Assembly (NCBI GenBank): GCA_015058045.1
Contig: SVDC01000038.1
Location: 1 to 36,510 of the forward strand
Source: Cellulosilyticum sp.
Lineage (GTDB): Bacteria > Bacillota > Clostridia > Lachnospirales > Cellulosilyticaceae
DNA length: 36,510 nt
Direction of reading: 5' to 3'
In this document: positions 35,313 to 36,510 of the stretch, piece after piece
How positions within the stretch are numbered: the first letter of the stretch is position 1
Layout of the letters: every line of letters begins with the position of its first letter
The notes under the pieces: model-generated
Told to the model about the DNA's origin: nothing
What the model saw: only the letters and a program-made list of their open reading frames with translations
Databases searched by the model: none
Program-made: the position numbers and the translations under genes

Positions 35313-35532
35313 ACACATTCTTAATATTTAAATCCACTATACAAATCTCTAAATGTCTATATTTCTTACCAAAATTTAGTTACAAAATTAGAGTATGCTA
35401 ATATCCTACGGCCCTCACTCAAGATTTATAGTGTTATGAAAAATACGCCTTATTTCAAATTGTATCCCACATACTTTCTTGTTATTATTGTATTAATGCT
35501 AGATACCTTAATTAAGTTAGGAGATGGATACT

Positions 35533-35985
35533 ATGCAAAAAACATATTCAATTAGTGATGTAGCTAAAATGAGTGGCTTGTCCACAAGAACGATTAGAAA
35601 TTATATTAAGACGGGTATTTTAAATGGAGAAAAGGTATCTGGAATATGGCAATTTACTTCTCAGGATTTCTGTGAATTTATCTCAAACTCTAGTGTAAAA
35701 CCTAGTATCCAAGCTCATAGAAATGGAATTGTATATGACTTCATGAGAGATGATAAAAAAGAAACTCAAAAGATATGTATCATTTTAGATGATATTCTTG
35801 ATGAAGCATGCAGTCAAAAAACTATTGAACAAATATGTCAGATGATCAATTCGTATGATGAAATGAAAGAAGATATAAGATTTAACCTTGAAAAGCATAA
35901 TGATAACACTAGAATACTCATTTCAGAAAACCTAAATACAATTTATGATTTTCTTAAAAAATACCAAAACCTTGAGTCTCTATAA
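35533..35985 (+). CDS. MerR-like helix-turn-helix regulator
   Basis: A 150-residue DNA-binding protein. The N-terminal winged helix-turn-helix is YSISDVAKMSGLSTRTIRNY followed by IKTGILNGEKVSGIWQF (residues 4-45), a MerR or excisionase-like module. The C-terminal 90 residues are charged and helical (KICIILDDILDEACSQKTIE), perhaps for dimerisation, with no recognisable ligand domain. I chose ATG 35533 because AGGAG lies nine bases upstream; the ATG at 35524 touches the ribosome site. It stands alone between two blocks of tRNA genes and is transcribed against them. The target is unknown. Confidence 0.72.
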   Translation: MQKTYSISDVAKMSGLSTRTIRNYIKTGILNGEKVSGIWQFTSQDFCEFISNSSVKPSIQAHRNGIVYDFMRDDKKETQKICIILDDILDEACSQKTIEQICQMINSYDEMKEDIRFNLEKHNDNTRILISENLNTIYDFLKKYQNLESL

Positions 35986-36069
35986 GCATAATTGCAATCC
36001 GATTCATTCTGTTTTATAATCGACACTATTCTTACAAAGTACTTGCTAAATTGGTTTATACCTAAAGAC

Positions 36070-36107
36070 AAAAAAAGAGAGAGAAAAGGATAACCCGTTC
36101 TCTCTCT
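36070..36107. terminator. Terminator shared by the MerR-like gene and the second tRNA block
   Basis: AGAGAGAGAA pairs perfectly with TTCTCTCTCT around a 12-nt loop. On the minus strand six to seven T follow, so it best serves the tRNA block. Confidence 0.8.
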
Positions 36108-36120
36108 ACTCTTTTATTTA

Positions 36121-36193
36121 AGCCGATGATCGGACTCGAACCGATAACCTGCTGATTACAAATCAGCTGCTCTGCCAATTGAGCCACATCGGC
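36121..36193 (-). tRNA. tRNA-Thr (TGT), third gene
   Basis: Sequence identical to the Thr gene at 34104-34176, including the bases just upstream (CATATATCT). Confidence 0.95.
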
Positions 36194-36228
36194 ATATATC
36201 TGCTTAAATATTATTTTCATAAAAAAAG

Positions 36229-36302
<74 letters not shown>

Positions 36303-36343
36303 ATATTACTTTTTATTATGCTTCTATGTTTATCATAGAAAAG

Positions 36344-36417
<74 letters not shown>

Positions 36418-36437
36418 ATGTATTATATTTTAAGATA

Positions 36438-36510
36438 TGCCCGAGACCGGAATCGAACCGGTACGAGGGGTTAGCTCGCAGGATTTTAAGTCCTGTGCGT
36501 CTGCCAGTTC
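36438..36510 (-). tRNA. tRNA-Leu (TAA), 5' end beyond the window
   Basis: The 3' 73 bases match the Leu gene at 34522 except one base in the variable arm (GGGGTT against GGGATT on the plus strand). The first 12 bases of the gene lie outside. Confidence 0.93.

Overview
The window is AT-rich DNA from a low-GC, strictly Gram-positive-type anaerobe. Supporting signs are strong AGGAGG ribosome sites, a CIRCE-controlled groESL operon, TTG starts, a SpoIIID-like relic, lipoprotein signal peptides, DUF6062 and DUF6106 family proteins and dense tRNA clusters. A clostridial/Lachnospirales-type genome (for example a Cellulosilyticum relative) fits, but this is inference from gene content only.

Layout. 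(1) 1-6.6 kb is an accessory scrapyard: a type I methylase (hsdM) at the left edge, a phosphotransferase gene behind a 19-residue leader peptide, an AraC regulator broken by an internal deletion, an intact GyrI-like protein, relics of SpoIIID-like and DUF1016 genes, a second 3' fragment of guaA, and a truncated IS982-type transposase. (2) 6.6-15.8 kb is a complete fructan/sucrose locus: surface GH32 lipoprotein, two permeases, binding lipoprotein, intracellular GH32 and fructokinase, all on the minus strand, with a divergent LacI regulator. I see three matching 16-bp palindromes and both promoters in the control region. (3) 16.1-19.2 kb is guaB-guaA. The intact guaA and the guaA fragment are direct repeats bracketing the fructan locus, suggesting an island or rearrangement at the guaA 3' end. 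(4) 19.7-23.4 kb is a five-gene operon that I consider the most novel item: an [FeFe]-hydrogenase H-domain-like protein with no ferredoxin domains and altered active-site residues, a NitT/TauT-type ABC transporter, and an FmdE-like protein. (5) 23.6-25.2 kb: a DUF6106 membrane protein and UppP. (6) 25.3-28.1 kb: an ECF sigma/anti-sigma pair and a secreted protein built from the same repeated domain as the anti-sigma's outer part. The sigma operon and the secreted-protein gene share a promoter motif with identical spacing. (7) 28.1-34.1 kb: a decayed aac(3), a stalk-domain secreted protein, groESL, an OGG-type glycosylase and DUF6062. (8) 34.1-36.5 kb: fourteen tRNA genes on the minus strand, with the Thr-Arg-Arg-Leu block present twice around a MerR-like gene, plus a fold-back tRNA-Thr relic.

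How they work together: the fructan genes form one import-and-catabolism unit under LacI control. The transporter has no ATPase gene of its own, so it probably borrows an MsmX-type ATPase. The sigma/anti-sigma/secreted trio looks like a self-amplifying envelope-sensing circuit. The H-domain operon couples a putative Fe-S sensor or enzyme to uptake of an unknown small molecule.
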